A stretch of DNA of 64,000 nt from Strigops habroptila (Eukaryota > Chordata > Aves > Psittaciformes > Psittacidae): NCBI RefSeq assembly GCF_004027225.2, contig NC_046358.1, positions 7,347,284 through 7,411,283 on the forward strand, in the 5' to 3' direction. Positions 47,579-61,000 of this stretch are shown one piece after another (the stretch's first letter is position 1; every line of letters starts with the position of its first letter). Both the position numbers and the translations under genes were made by a program. The notes under the pieces are model-generated. The model was not told the DNA's origin, ran no database searches, and saw only the letters and a program-made list of their open reading frames with translations.

Positions 47579-50500
47579 ATGCAATATTGAGTCCTAAATC
47601 ATTCATTAGAGCTGTATCTTTCCCTGTAGACTGACGCGCATGTGCCTAAAGCATAACTGGATGTGAGTAGTACTTTCTTTTAAGTTACATGAAGTTTCTA
47701 GACACCATAAAGTTGGAAAAGGCTTTGGTCACCTTTTAATTACAAGGAAGTTGTAAAAGTAAAGAGCAATGATTTATATTCAAACTAAAAATAGCTGTGT
47801 TATGTTTTAATGAATAGGACATTCAGCATTTTAGGTGTGTGAGAAATTGAGAACTGTAATAGTATTATGAGAATCCAGTTTTTGGAAAAGCTTTCCCAAG
47901 TTTAGTGCAGGATTTTTTAATGTTTCCTTGGTAAAGTAAGTATTCACTCAAATGGTAGATACTTTGTGTTTTTAAAAGCTGAGTTACTTTTCCATACCTG
48001 CAGTGTAGGGGAAGATGGGGCAAACTGCCTACCAAGAGCCTGCATTCTGACTGTTCTTTATCTCATTACTCTGTGGCAAGTTGGCAAACCAGGGCTGGGA
48101 CTGGTGCCTAGGACTCTAAAACAGCAGAACGAAGTATCACCAACTTTGTGACATTGCTTAATAAATTAAATGGGCCAAATCTTTAATCTGCTTAATGCAT
48201 GCTTATGTAGTTCATCCTCCTTCCCTTGATGCATTAGCCACTGAGAGGTCAAATCCTGGGAATCTGCAGTTTTCTCTGTGGTCAGGCACACTGCCCTTCA
48301 TCTCAGGTGGCTGCACTGTGTGCTTGCTGGTACCTGGAGGTGACCAGGACAGGCTTGTCCTTGTGTTTGATGTCTTTTGGTACCAGGCAATGCTGTGATA
48401 CTAGCAGTCCTTATGTTCAGGCTTTACAGACACTGTTTCTTTGGCGTGTTATGTGCTTACTGCTTCACTACGGTAGGGGCCTGTGCTTTGAATCTCTGGG
48501 GGTTCAACTTTACAGGGTGTGTCCTTTGTACTAATTAATCTCGAGGCAGCATGAATAAGCGTGTTTTAGAACAGAAGCCTTTGGGCTCAAGGCAGGCACA
48601 TAAATGTGAAAATAACTATAAATTTTATGATAACCTGAGGAATGGGTTTATATTTTGAAGATTCTGTTTAGAGACAAATTTTGTTCATATTTGGTGTTTT
48701 TAGTGTCTGTATTTTTAATAGACGAAGGCTTGTTCTCCGAGTGGAACGCATAGGATGAAGACTTTTCTGAAGGAAACTGAAGCCAGAGGTGGGCCAAACT
48801 TGCTGTTTCCTAATCCATGCGAAATTGTGACATTTTAAAATTTCCCTTGTATTGGAATTTCCTTAGACAATTTCTTTGGAAATGTTAGAAATTAATTTGG
48901 AGCCTGGCACCTTATGGCTAAGCTCAGACCAGTGCTCAGAGGACTGCTGGGTCTGGTAGGTAGAGGACTTGACTGGTAGGTCAAGCCTACCAGAATCTCC
49001 AGTGCCGTGCAGGGACCTTGGAAACTTGCCCAGGTCTTCAACTGCGGGAGCAGAAATTCTGATAATGTTCCTGTTATCAGGGCTTCAAGGCTTCCATCTG
49101 CAGGCTCAGGAGCTTGAGACCTAAGCTGAAGAAGGTACTCCCAGGCTTCTCTGCTGGAGGCTTCTTTTTTGTTGACCTGGAAATCAAGACCCTGTTGGGT
49201 CTTTGAAATATTGTGGGTTCTCAAGCTAACTGTGCAGGCCCTTGTGAAACAATGGAGCCCTTCCTCTGTGTACAGGGCTTGCTGCCCTGGAGTTACCAGG
49301 CCTTAAATCCCGGGATGGTAAGCCTGGGAGTGCTGTCTCCAAGTGTGTCCCTTGGAGGATGGTTCTCCCTGGCAGCTCACTAGGCAAACGGAGCTCTCCA
49401 AGAGGAGGAGTGATTCAGTTAAGCATTTCACAGAGCATTTTGAGTTGGATGAATTGGCATATCATGACAACATTACATTTTTGTTTCATTTTGAGAGCAG
49501 TATGTGGGCATGTCCCTGAAGTATAAGGGCCCCTACTGCGGGAGTGAATACCTTGGGACCTATGACTGGTGATTACAGTGGAGTCCCAGCAGGGCCAAAA
49601 CACCGTTCTCATCTAGGCAGACCCACCTTTGAGAGAAGCTCAGTGGGTGGTGTTCCAGTTCCTCAGCACAAGTTCTGCATTTCATTTTGCAGTGATTAAC
49701 AGAGGCTTTGGAAACTGGACTGCCCTGGCTTCCTGGGGGAAGACCCCTCCAGCATGGAAGAGTTGCAAGTGTGAGAGAAGCCTGTTCTGCTGCTGTCCTG
49801 TTAAGCTGAACTTTTGGCTCTGTGAAAACCAATTGCACGTAGCTGTGCTAATGTCTTTGCATAACGCCATAGCTGGAGCTTCACAAATCTTGGCAGTTAA
49901 CTTAATAAAAAAAAAAAAAGGTTGATTTTTTTAATAGCCAATTGACAGAATAGATTTTACCCTGTGACAACAGTTAACATTCTCTTGCCTTCCCTTGCAT
50001 TTAAATGGGAAGCATGCTTTTCTACCCTTGCTTCACGCCATCTGGAAAGTGTATATACACAGTTGAATCTTGCAGTGAAAGTGCCAGTGGTCCATTTATA
50101 GTAATGGAGAGAGTGCAAGAGTTCTATATTTTTGTCTTCATTCTGTGAGTGAGCAATTTTAAGAAATAAGTCTGGTTAGCACCTTCTTTGTTGGGACAGA
50201 GACTTTAAAACATGGTTTTCACAGAGAATAAACACCATGAGAATGTACAGCAGCCTCTTGTCCTCTGCATAGGAGAATGTTATTTACTAGATAGAAACAT
50301 GCCAAATAAATCTACTCGTTCTCATAACTGTGACCTGTCATTCCAAATTCCTAGATCTGTAACCATGAGAACAGCTGACAGCTTGCTAGAGAAAAAGCAG
50401 TTCAGTTCTTACTTGCAATGATACCAGTCCAGAAACTTTGGGGGATAGCTGTTAGTGAAGCTTATTTGGTTTCACTGATGATCTCACCATTATTTTTCAT

Positions 50501-53500
50501 CATACCAAGCACCTTAAAATGGACCAACATATAGAGAGGCACTCACACTTAATAAACACCAACCAAAATTTTCAACTAGTTTGGCTCAGGGGTGGGTTAC
50601 ATAAGCTAATGCAGTAGAATAGAATTGTTATTTTTAAATGAAGAATGGGAATGAAGGGATGACATAAGTAAGACTGTTAATGGGCTTTTAGCCCACTTTC
50701 CAGAGGAAAGAAAGCTTGTGTAATCACTCTATCAATTCTATTTTCACAACTTTAGTAGATTTCAGCCAAATTTGGCAGTGGCATAGACATCTCAAAGTTT
50801 CTTGAAGAACTCTTTAAAGTTCTACAAAGATGAGTCTCTGGGTAGAAGAGAGGAAAACAAAATAAGTGCATACCTTTTCTTCTCAGGGGGAAAAGGTGCA
50901 AGATGAGTTCAGCAGTTGTCTTCTGTTTTGCTTAACTAACAAATTGGCATGTGCATACTGGGTAGTGGACCAGTGCTTGCTGCTTGAGCCAGCCACAGCA
51001 GGTAGTGCCTCTTGTCCTGAGGGTAATTAGGAGAAAGCATGGGAGGGAGCATGCAGAGGGAGCGTGGCTGGTGAGGTTAGGGAATGTGGAAGGCACTAGT
51101 TGAGGGCAGGGAAGGAGGGTGAGGAAATTGCGGGGGGATGTGGAAATGTGAGTGGGATTGAAGGTTTTTTGGCACAAGCTTACAAGGGGACAGTGACAAG
51201 CTGTAGTTACTCTGATAAGGGTGCAGGACAGTAGCTACAAGTCAAGTAGAAACCAGGCTTCATTTTAGTTTGCTGCTCATGGAACTACTACTTTTAATGG
51301 GATACATTTCATGCTTGTAAAAAAGCCACACTGATTTATAATGACAGGCTTGTATACTGGTATCTTTTTCTTGTATATGAACAAACATGAGGTGAACAGC
51401 AGAAGCGTACGTTCCGCACTTCCACATTGCACGGTTATTGGGTCAAAACTCTGAATTGGGAGCCTTCTCTCAGCTGGAGGATGGCTTCTTCACTACTTGT
51501 ATGCTTAAGTGGTGGAGTATATTGAAACATCAGCAGAATCAGTTTCAGGTGCCTATCTCAAAAGGAATAAAAGTAGTGGCTGGAGCAGTAGTTTGGAAAT
51601 TTTGCATGTCTGAATATTTTTGGGTTCTGACACTTTTTACCTGTTAAACTGGTGTGGTGTTCATTTAAAAACATGTTCATCCTTGTGTGGTGGTTAACAT
51701 AGACAAAAATGACCTCTCAACTCACATCTAAGGTTTATTATAAATGAAAGGTGTTAAAGTGAATCAGTTTAATTAAATGCTCACAATGTGGTGCAACTTA
51801 ATACAGCTAATGTTTCTGGAAGCTGAGAATGCACATTATGCTTATGTATTAGATAGCTGTTTTGTTTAGCAGTGATTGAGAGAAGAACTGAGGATCATCG
51901 TACAGCATTTTGTGTGATTATCTACAAAATGTGATGGCAGAAAATGTAATATTATCCTTGCACATCTTGGAAGGAAAAAGTGATCATGTCTTATGTACAG
52001 CACCAGTCAAGTCACTGTTTGTCTCTCTTCTACCTTCTCTGTCAATGTAGTTTTTGCAGAGAAAGGGGGCTGAGGCAGGAAAAATTGGCTTGTCAGTCCA
52101 TCTTGCGTAGCGTAGGTTTAGATTGCATTTTTAAGTGCTCTTCTCAACATTCTCTACCAACAGAGAGAATGTTTTTCTCTAAAAAGCTCACAAGTTGGGC
52201 AAGATGGATTGTCTCTCCATAGCATAGCACACATGAAGAAAAATACCATTAAAAAAAGAAAAAGGTGGGGAGGAGGGAGGGAAAAGAGTTAGTCTCCATC
52301 AACTCATTCTAAACAAAAGCATGGGGAAGGGGAAAGGCTACCTGTTCATCCAGTGTCAGACTAGTAAATACATTGGTATATTGTTTCTAGTGCTTAACTG
52401 ATCCATTCTTATCAGTAATGGAGGATGTTTTCTGGGATAATGCATAGCCAGCAGCATTTGGGTGGGTTTTTGTATCTAGAAACGCTGAACTTCTCACAAG
52501 GAATGAAATTTTCCTTTACATTCCAAAACATGGAAGTGTGAGACTGATGCTATAGAACTTACCCTGAACCAGCAGGCCTGGCTATTATTGCCTGTTATCA
52601 AACCTTCTGTTCCTTGGCAAGCTTGGGAAGAAGTTAGCCAAAGACCAATTGGCAGCTCATTCGAAGCAATATCATAGACCTGGCACAATCCAGATTTAGA
52701 GCCTGGGACAGAATCTCCAAGCCAGTTGATGACTATAGCAAGCATGACACAGATGCTGCTTTGTGGGAGCTTGGCATTAACCCAGAATCCAGGATCACTC
52801 CTTATCTACAGGCTGGAATATCCACGTAAGGTGGTGCAGTGAATGCAAACTCTGAACTGCTTAACCGCAGCCTACCAATATCACCTTTATTTTACTCACA
52901 TTCAGCTGCAATCTGCTACACCTCGTCAGCCTTTTGACCTCATCCATACTTGAGCCATGTTGATAACAGAGGTGCGGATACAGGTGATAAAGAATAGCTT
53001 GCATGTTATGTCTGCATGTAATGAGAACTGAAATGTGTGATTCATCAGTCCACCAAATGATTACCTGTTTTGCAGGAAGCTGGGATGTTGCAGAACTGTG
53101 TGAGTAAGAAAGCTAGTGGCAATGGCACAGTTTACTTATGATGTATCAGAGGAGAATACAAATTGCTGTAGTCTTCATACAATTTTCATATGAATGTCTC
53201 TTGGTAATGTCTCTTGGTAAATTATATTGAACACTGCATAGAAAGAGAATGCCTTTGTTTTCCAGTGATGGTAGGAAATCATCGTTCATTGTCAACGTAG
53301 ATGATTGGCCCCTGGTCTCTGCCTCATCCTGACATAGATGATACAGTCTTAGCTTTAGCTGCCTTCACTACTCTGAGCTGCTACAGAGAACACAGCTTTC
53401 TTTGTGTCTTAGATTTTATTTTTTTCAAGCAGCTCCATACAGTTGAGAACACTGCAGTGGTTCTTCTCAGTGATGTTCACTGTGGACCGCATGTCATTTC

Positions 53501-53611
53501 TCTGCCCTACTTTCTTTGCTTCCTGTGGTGGAGTGCAGAATCAAATATAGGTTACTACTACTCACCTTTGAGGTGATGGCGGTTGTCAGAGGCTGTATGT
53601 AATGCATACAA
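47579..53611 (+). other. ITPKA intron 1, middle part
   Basis: AT-rich with chance frames only. A 13-base A run lies at 49907-49919, and a tandem duplication of ATGTCTCTTGGTA at about 53194-53219. I looked for the conserved second-exon block of ITPKA (HWQKIRTMVNLP-like) and did not see it. Confidence 0.5.
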
Positions 53612-53808
53612 GGAGCTCAGCTGTGAAGGATATGTTCCCATCTCACTCTTCAGACGCATGAGGCAGTTTGAGGAGGCTCAGCTGTGCATGAGACACCAGG
53701 CAGCTGTGACCCAGGTTTGCCCAATACAAGAGGGACATCTCTCACTGGGACTGAAAAGCCTCTCCAAGTACAACACTCCTTTGAGTGCCCTCTTTAGCAC
53801 AGGCATGT
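53612..53808 (+). repeat. 197-bp inverted repeat, left arm
   Basis: This arm is matched in reverse complement by 54866-55062. The arms begin GGAGCTCAGCTGTGAAGG and end AGCACAGGCATGT. By eye they are about 90% identical with small compensating indels. Both arms keep an open frame containing RHQAAVTQVCPIQ and LSALFSTGM, but no known protein is recognised. Identity stops abruptly at both ends, and no target-site duplication is seen. Confidence 0.85.
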
Positions 53809-53834
53809 CTTCATTCTCCTACTGACCAACTTCA

Positions 53835-54133
53835 AAGCTGGAAAGGGACTTTTTACAAGGGAATGTAGTTACAGGACAAGGGGTAGTAGCTTAAAACTGA
53901 AAGAGGGTAGTTTTAGATTGGATATTAGGAAGAAGCTGTTTACTGTGAGGGTGGTGAGACACTGGTACAGGTTGCCCAGAGAAGCTGTGGCTGCCCCATC
54001 CCTGCCAGTGTTCAAGGTTGGATGGGGCTTGGAGCAACCTGGTCCAGTGGAAGGTGTCCCTGCCTGTGGCAGGGGGTTGGAACTGGATGAGCTTTAAGGA
54101 CCCTTCCAACCCAAACCATTCTGTGATTCTATG
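53835..54133 (+). mobile_element. CR1 LINE 3' fragment between the inverted arms
   Basis: About 300 bases on the + strand: the final ORF2 codons (diverged FRLDIRKK block), the 3' UTR with CTTTAAGGACCCTTCCAACC, and a one-to-two-unit ATTCTATG tail. It belongs to the TGGTTTGGGTTGG subfamily and is more diverged than the young copies. It lies 26 bases inside the left arm of the 197-bp inverted repeat. Confidence 0.9.
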
Positions 54134-54865
54134 ACTTCAGAGTATGGGTCTTACCAGCAGAAATGCTGAACACTTGTACCTGCAACCGAAGTTAATGGGA
54201 GCTGTTTTGCAACACTGTTCTACGATATCGTATAACACCAGGTATTAGGAAAAGCAAAAAGTGAAACCTCAGATTGGGATTTCAGAATTAATGGGTACTT
54301 TTCATATTAACCTACATTTCCTGCCATATTTTGCCTGTAAGATATGAGCAAAACAGTTTGTGTAACAGAGATCGTGAAAACAAATTCATTACAATTCATA
54401 AAGCACTCTACTGCAGTGGTGGCTGTCTTAAACTACCACATACAACTTAGTAACTATGTTTATAGTAGATTTCCAGTAAGTGAAGTAAAAATGGTAAAGC
54501 CACTGAGCACAGAATTAAAAAAAAAAAGAGCTGCTTTTTATAGAGTCAGGAATTGTTTGTTTACACTGAATAGGAACCACAATATGTTATTATGTAATTA
54601 AAAACTATATCATAAGCTCTGCAGAAAAGGGTAAGTGTTGCCATAAAGAGGATAACTAACTAAAGTTTGCACCTAAAACTTCAATTCTGAAAATTCTTGA
54701 GTACTCAGTTTTGCATTTGAGACATTAGTAAAGTTCCAGTGCAGACATAATTCTGCATCGGAACAAGTTGCAGTAGTGGAAGGTGCTGACACATGGCAAT
54801 GATGTTTCAACCACCATTTCCAAAGTGTGTGCTACAGAATAAGCCAGAGCTGGGAGGCCCATTTA
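54134..54865 (+). other. ITPKA intron 1, loop of the inverted repeat
   Basis: AT-rich unique-looking sequence between the CR1 fragment and the right arm. An A-run of about 12 bases lies near 54518-54529. No gene or known repeat is recognised. Confidence 0.5.
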
Positions 54866-55062
54866 ACATGCCTGTGCTAAAGAGGGCACTCAGAGGAGTG
54901 CTGTACTTGGAGAGGCTCTTCAAGCCCAGTGAGAGATGGCTGTCTTGTATTGGACAAACCTGGGTCACAGCTGCCTGGTGTCTCATGCGCAGCTGAGCCT
55001 CCTCAAGCTCGCCTTGTGTGTCTGAAGAGTGGGATGGGAACATACCCTTCACAGCTGAGCTC
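54866..55062 (-). repeat. 197-bp inverted repeat, right arm
   Basis: Reverse-complement partner of 53612-53808, about 1.06 kb away. In transcripts of ITPKA intron 1 the two arms could pair into a long imperfect stem enclosing the CR1 fragment. On the minus strand the frame through the arm differs from the left arm by about four residues over 47. Confidence 0.85.
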
Positions 55063-58000
55063 CATCAATCCTTTGTGTGTGCTTGGCCCAGCAGTCTCTA
55101 CAAAAGGTAATTTCTAAAGACTAATGAGCACCTACTGCAAATTAACTTGTTCTTACAGTTTGCCGGATTTGGTCAGGTTGACTTCTGCTCTTCCTGTGGT
55201 CTGCTCCTGCTCTGAAACTCTCCTTTTGCCAAATCTCGGGCTTATTTCTCGAAATTCAAGGTTGAAAAGCTTTTCAGAGGATTCATCAGAAATTTTGTGA
55301 TGGCACCAGTATGTATTTTTTGAGCCTTGGAAACACCTGAAGCTTTGTTGGAATTGTTTGGTCTGAAGCAAAAATGTCCTTCTTTGTGGTGAGTAAATGT
55401 AGAGCAATTCTCAGAAGAATGAGGTACACAGAAACAGAAAGACTTCTTGTGTTTTGGTGGCTGTACAGGAAATCTGGCTTTTGAGACCCTGATCTTCTGA
55501 AAGAGGCAGAGCTAGAGCAGGTCTTAAAAGACCTGCTTTTAGGTCTGTGTATTTTTCTCCACTGCTGTATGCTTATGTGATGCCGTGATAGAAAGGATAA
55601 AAATCTGCATGAACAGTGTTTGCGCAGATCAGCTGTTTGTTATCTTTTGTGAGGTTTGAGTGGGTTGTTGGCTAAGAGCACTTGACCTGAATGTTCTAAT
55701 GATGATAATCTGGGATTGCTGTGGGTTCCCTCCGCAGCCATTCCCACCCATGCATGTTCTGTGGGAACAGCGACGCCGGTTCCACAAAGGGTCAGCTTTG
55801 TTCAGAGACGAATGTAATCTGAAGAAACTAGGAAACCTTCCTACGCTCCAGCTTTCGCTTTTCATAGTGCGAGATGCTGAGTGTCAGAATTTTGGGCTGA
55901 TAATCGGATACAGTTTGTATTGTCTTGCTCTGTGGAATTTAGAAAATTCAGGATTTTTTTGCCTTTGTACTAACCCAGAGGAGTAAGCAGTTAAATCCCC
56001 AGATACTCACTTCAGGGCAGATTGGGCCGTTCTGTTGGAAATCCTATGAGAAGATTTTCAGTGGAGATTCTTGACTTCCAGACTTGCTCTTGCCTATTAC
56101 TTGCTCATGATGCCACCATGGCTACTAAAGGCATTCAGTAGAAAAAATAATGAAGCCGTATTTTAAATATATTAGGAAGAAGTGAGTCTCTGGAGTTCTC
56201 TGGCCTAATGATCTGCATGGATTTGGGCACTAGTCAGGCCCCTGTAACAGTTTCATTACTTGTTTACCCAAAGTTTATAGGAAGACCAAGCAAGAATGTG
56301 TGACTGACTGCCTTCAGCAACGAGATGAGGGTGGGAGGGAGGAAGTCCTGTGCTATCTAATAGCCCTGTGCTTGTTGATCACTACACCAGCAATCTCCAA
56401 GTCTTTCTCCAGCAGTGGGACTGCCAGATGTCCTGAGCATGGTTTCCCATTCCAGTATTAAAATTGGAGTGACAGAAAACTAATGATTTTTTTTCTTTAT
56501 CCCTGTTTATCCATTGGGAGTTTCTAAACTATCTCTAGAAATATGTCCTCTCCCATTGTCATAGTTGTGTGTCTTGGTCCCAGTTTGCCTTTCCAGTCCT
56601 CTGTATAGGCAGCAATCCTGTCTTGGACAGGGATGGCTATAGGATGAATGTAGCCAACTTGACAATTTTCGTTTTACATCGTATTCTTCAAGAAAAAGAG
56701 CAGACAAGGCAGCAAAATCAGTCTTAGCTTGTGAAGTGACTTGTTCCCTTGTGTGTAGTGTAAACCATAAACCACTTGCAAATGATCTCTCAATGCCTGC
56801 CTGCTCTTTGCCTGCTGAGCCCCAGTGTGTTGATGTTGGTCACTCTTGGGTTCTGCTACTGATGCCCAATCTAGCATAGAAGCTGCTGCTTGCTCCATAT
56901 TTAGGGAGGTTGGTGTAGGTGGTTGTGCGGGATATGGGAGTGTGGCTTGCAGTTCTGTTGCTAGGAGCCAACAGTATTAAATTCTTAAGTTTTATGGGGG
57001 CTTTAGTCTCTTTTACTATGAGATAAAAGTTTTGGTAGATAAATGTCTATGTATAAACTACACCCTGTTTATTTTATTTTTAGGTGGGTCTTAATAATTA
57101 GCAATTGACGTTTGTGTTTCCAAAAAGGTGGGATCTCCAGCATCTTGAGTGTAAACACATGTGTTTACCTTCAGGGCAGGGGAAACATACTCTGCACAAC
57201 ACATTCACTATTGTTCAAACACCCACAACTCTTCAGGAAGGCAGATGCCTTGTTTCAGTTTCAGTCTTTCATTGAGTCACTCCTGCTTATGTAAGATCTG
57301 AATTTGACTCTTTCTTAAGGCAACATTATGGAAAGTAAAATCTTAAATAATCCCGTGTCTGCAGGGACTACCTGCTCCTCATACGGAGGAGGAATTCAAC
57401 TTTTATGTTGCTCTGTTATCAGAAATTCTCTTTTGATCTGTAGTTTTGCTCAAGGGAGAAGTCATCTCTTCTCTGGATTCTGTACATAGTTTCTAGTGCT
57501 ACTTGGGGCAGGGAGAGTTTCCCTAATCTAAGGTTTGCTCCAAAACCAAACAACTACCTCATAAGCGAGAAGATCCTCTCCCTCCTATGGGGGAAGGTGA
57601 AGGGTCCCCATTTCTATATAATTCCATATAATTTCTATATAATGATGGTTTCTCCATCATTTCCATATTCCACGGATGGGCCAGGCTCCCATCTTGTCTG
57701 GGACATTGGCCTTACTTGTACTGTTGTGATGCTAACCGAAATAGGACTGTGGTTTTAGTTTGTGTTTTTTGTGTTGTTTTGGTGGTGGTGTTTTGGGGTT
57801 TTTAATCCTTTTGACACAGTGGTTTGGAATAATCTCACAGTTACTATGTTAAAGCTCAGAGTTATTAAAGTGACTGCTGAAGGATGTGGCCTTCCCCTCG
57901 GTAAATACCACACCCCGCTAAATAACAGTGCCTATCGTGTGTTGACACTCACATTCCATTGCACAGGGTGGGCCATATTTGAACAGTGGCATACGTGATA

Positions 58001-61000
58001 GGTGAAGTAGTAACTGCCTATGCTTCTTTAGAGGAAAATGGAGGTGTGAGTTTGGGGGAGACAAAGGAGGAGAGAAGAGATGGAGTACTGGACTTTGTCT
58101 TGAGATAGATGAGGAGAGCAGATGGCAAACTGTTACCAGTGTATGTCTGATCTGGTTTTTACATGAGGTTTTTAGGCTCTAATAATCCGTTTCACTTAAT
58201 GCTATTGCTGCTTATTTGAATACTTGAATGCCTTATTTACATGCCTTTAATTTAGTTTGCAAGCATTAATTACTTGAATTGTTCACTGGTGTTCTGAAGT
58301 GGAGCTATTATAGCCTGCAGTGGTGGGAACAGGAGCAGAGAAAGGGCACGTGTCTGGGCCTAGATCCCATCCTGAAGCAGTGGAGTTTGCTCAAATCTTT
58401 TGTAAATGAGTGTTGGATGTTTTAGGATGTTAGAAGTTGAATTATCATGGTAGGAAAGAAAAAAGTTATGTAAGTACATTTTAAAAATGAAGACCTGTCA
58501 GTAACCTCTTTCTATGTATGTGCATATATACGTGTGTGTACAATAACTTCAGAAACCCTGAATTACAGACAAGTGACTTAAGTTTTTAACTGACTGTTTT
58601 AATACCTTTTAGGAAATGGGAAATAAGGCATGGAAAAGGGATCATGTTCTGTAGGACATAAGAATCTTTAGCTGATACGCTGCGCACACTGATTATGAAC
58701 TATCTTGGTGCCTGTGACTAGAACTCTTTTAAAAGCGTTACAACTCATGGACACTGGGATCAACCCAGTTCTATTGTGGTGGCAGGTGTCCCTTGTGAGT
58801 GAGCGAGACCATGGTTTTACAGGCATTTGTCAAGCCCATTTGAAAACTTATGGATACCCCTGGAAAGCCCTTTTCTGATCTCTCACCTGAATGTTTTGGT
58901 TTTGTTACGCATTAAAGCTATTTACTCCTGTCCTTCCCAATGGACATGAAGAACAATTGACTGCTCTTATAGTTGTGAAAACATGTGTATTCAAGACAGT
59001 TGCCATGCTTGGCCCTCTCAGAATGAATTCTTTCAGCCTCAGCAATACAATCTTTGTTATTCATCCCTGAACTTTCTTCCATTTTGCCAAAACTTTCATG
59101 AAATAGTGACCAAAATGGAGCACAACCATCACAGATAACCAGTGGATTCTTACAGCAACCTGAATTCTATTCTTGTGTTTCCTATCCTTTCCTACAGGAA
59201 AAAATGAATTATAGCGCAATAGCCTTCCACTGTTTGTGTTACTTTCTTTTCAGGCAGGATCTCAAAGTTATAAGGGATTTTGGGGCCCTTACACAAGGAT
59301 ACATTGAAAGCATAGTAAGCTTTTAACACGGCTTTGTTAACCGAAGCTGCTAGGGATAGGAAAAGAGGAATCTTTGACCAGTTAATAGAAGATAGTTTTG
59401 CAATTTCTGTCTGATAGTGGTTTGTGGTGAATGGGGAAGTGTAATAAGGGGCAAGCATTAAAATTTCCTTCATTTCTCTTTATCTGCTCAGGCTGAAGTT
59501 TCTCCTGTGGACACTGAGTCACTGGGGTGTTAAACTGGTGGTGGGCCTAGCCCTGAGCTGCTGGGCTGGCAGGAAAGAGCTTTATGTGTGTCTGCACCAC
59601 CTCAGCAAACAAGATGGGAGCACACCGTCAGCTTCCTTCACAAGTGCCTGGAGTTCACTCAGGGGAGATCAGCTTCTGGAAGTTATTTCCTGGCTTGTGG
59701 CCAGAACACACTCTTCTCTTGATGTTATGCAGAAACTACACCTGATCGAAGTGGATTGGCACTTGTGGTACAGCTGGGTTTGAGGTCATGTGCGGTTCAC
59801 AGATGATGTGTTCGTGCCTTGACAATTGTGCTTCTGTTTTCGGCTCAACCCGTTTATTGGTCTATGCATAGAAAAGTGTGGATGTGTTTGGGATTTAAGT
59901 ATTCCCAAGATTCATCCTGTTTGAAACTGGTAGTTCTGTGTCCTACCTGAGGGAATGTTAGGCTCATTTTTTCATCTAAAGAGTGTTGTCTTTCTAGATG
60001 TCACTTTCTCGTGACTGGTGGTGTCAATCAGTGGCCCATGACAAGTGGAGGATGAATGGAGGATGGGCAGAGAATCTCAATTGCTAAACTGTGGCATAGA
60101 AAGTTTTTGAAGACCCAAACTGCAGTTGTTTTGGAGGTTAAAAAAGATTTCTTTCCTTCTGCCTCACCATCTGCTAAAGTGATGTTTGATTTACCACAAA
60201 AATTTTGTGAGTGATGGACAGCCTGGATAAATCTCAAATGTCTGGGCTCTGTAAGTGACTCAACTTTCCTGTAGTGAGGAACTTTCCATTTACTTCTTGG
60301 ATAATAACATTTCAGTTTCCAGTGAGACTGATGTTCTGGCAGAACCCTGGTAGGGGCAGAACCTCCTTTGGTTAAGTTTTCCTGTGCTCAGCAGGGACAT
60401 AGGGCAGAGCTTCATCCTATTAGAGAACCAGTGTCTTTCAGAGCAGAGCACAGCACAAACTGCAAAGATAGGGATAATGGCCGCGTTTAATGCCTGCTAT
60501 CAAAGATGGACATTTTGGTATTCCTTAAAACAGAAAATGTTGATTTTTACTGAAATAAAATCTGTCTTTCAGTGAACAGTGTTGGCTTTTACAACATCTC
60601 AGTGAGAAAAGAGAAGGAAACCCTTGTGACAGTGCAGCTTTAAAGCTGTTTAATTCCTTGACTATTTTAACTTTTGAGTTAGGAATGACATAAAGGTTGT
60701 AGATATTTCACCAGATAATGGTCAGAAACTAAATGCCAACATTGATTCCTGCAGAACAGTCAGCACACTTGTCATGAACCCAGGACAACACTGCAGCTCT
60801 TGATGGTGTTTGCAGGAAGGCAAGCAATGCTTTCGCTTCTTTGCACTTCATTTTCCTCTGATTTGGAGAGGGACTCCTGGAACTATAGGTAGAATCCAAC
60901 TGTGGAGTGAGACATGGGATTTTGTGCTCCTAGTAAATCAGTCTGATACTGGCTGTGCGTTTCTCTTCACTTCTTCCTTTACTCCAGATGTAGTGAATAT

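Noticed and set aside
53612-55062. DNA transposon with 197-bp terminal inverted repeats
   Set aside because: No target-site duplication at the outer ends, no transposase, and the interior holds a CR1 fragment. Kept as an inverted repeat of unknown origin.
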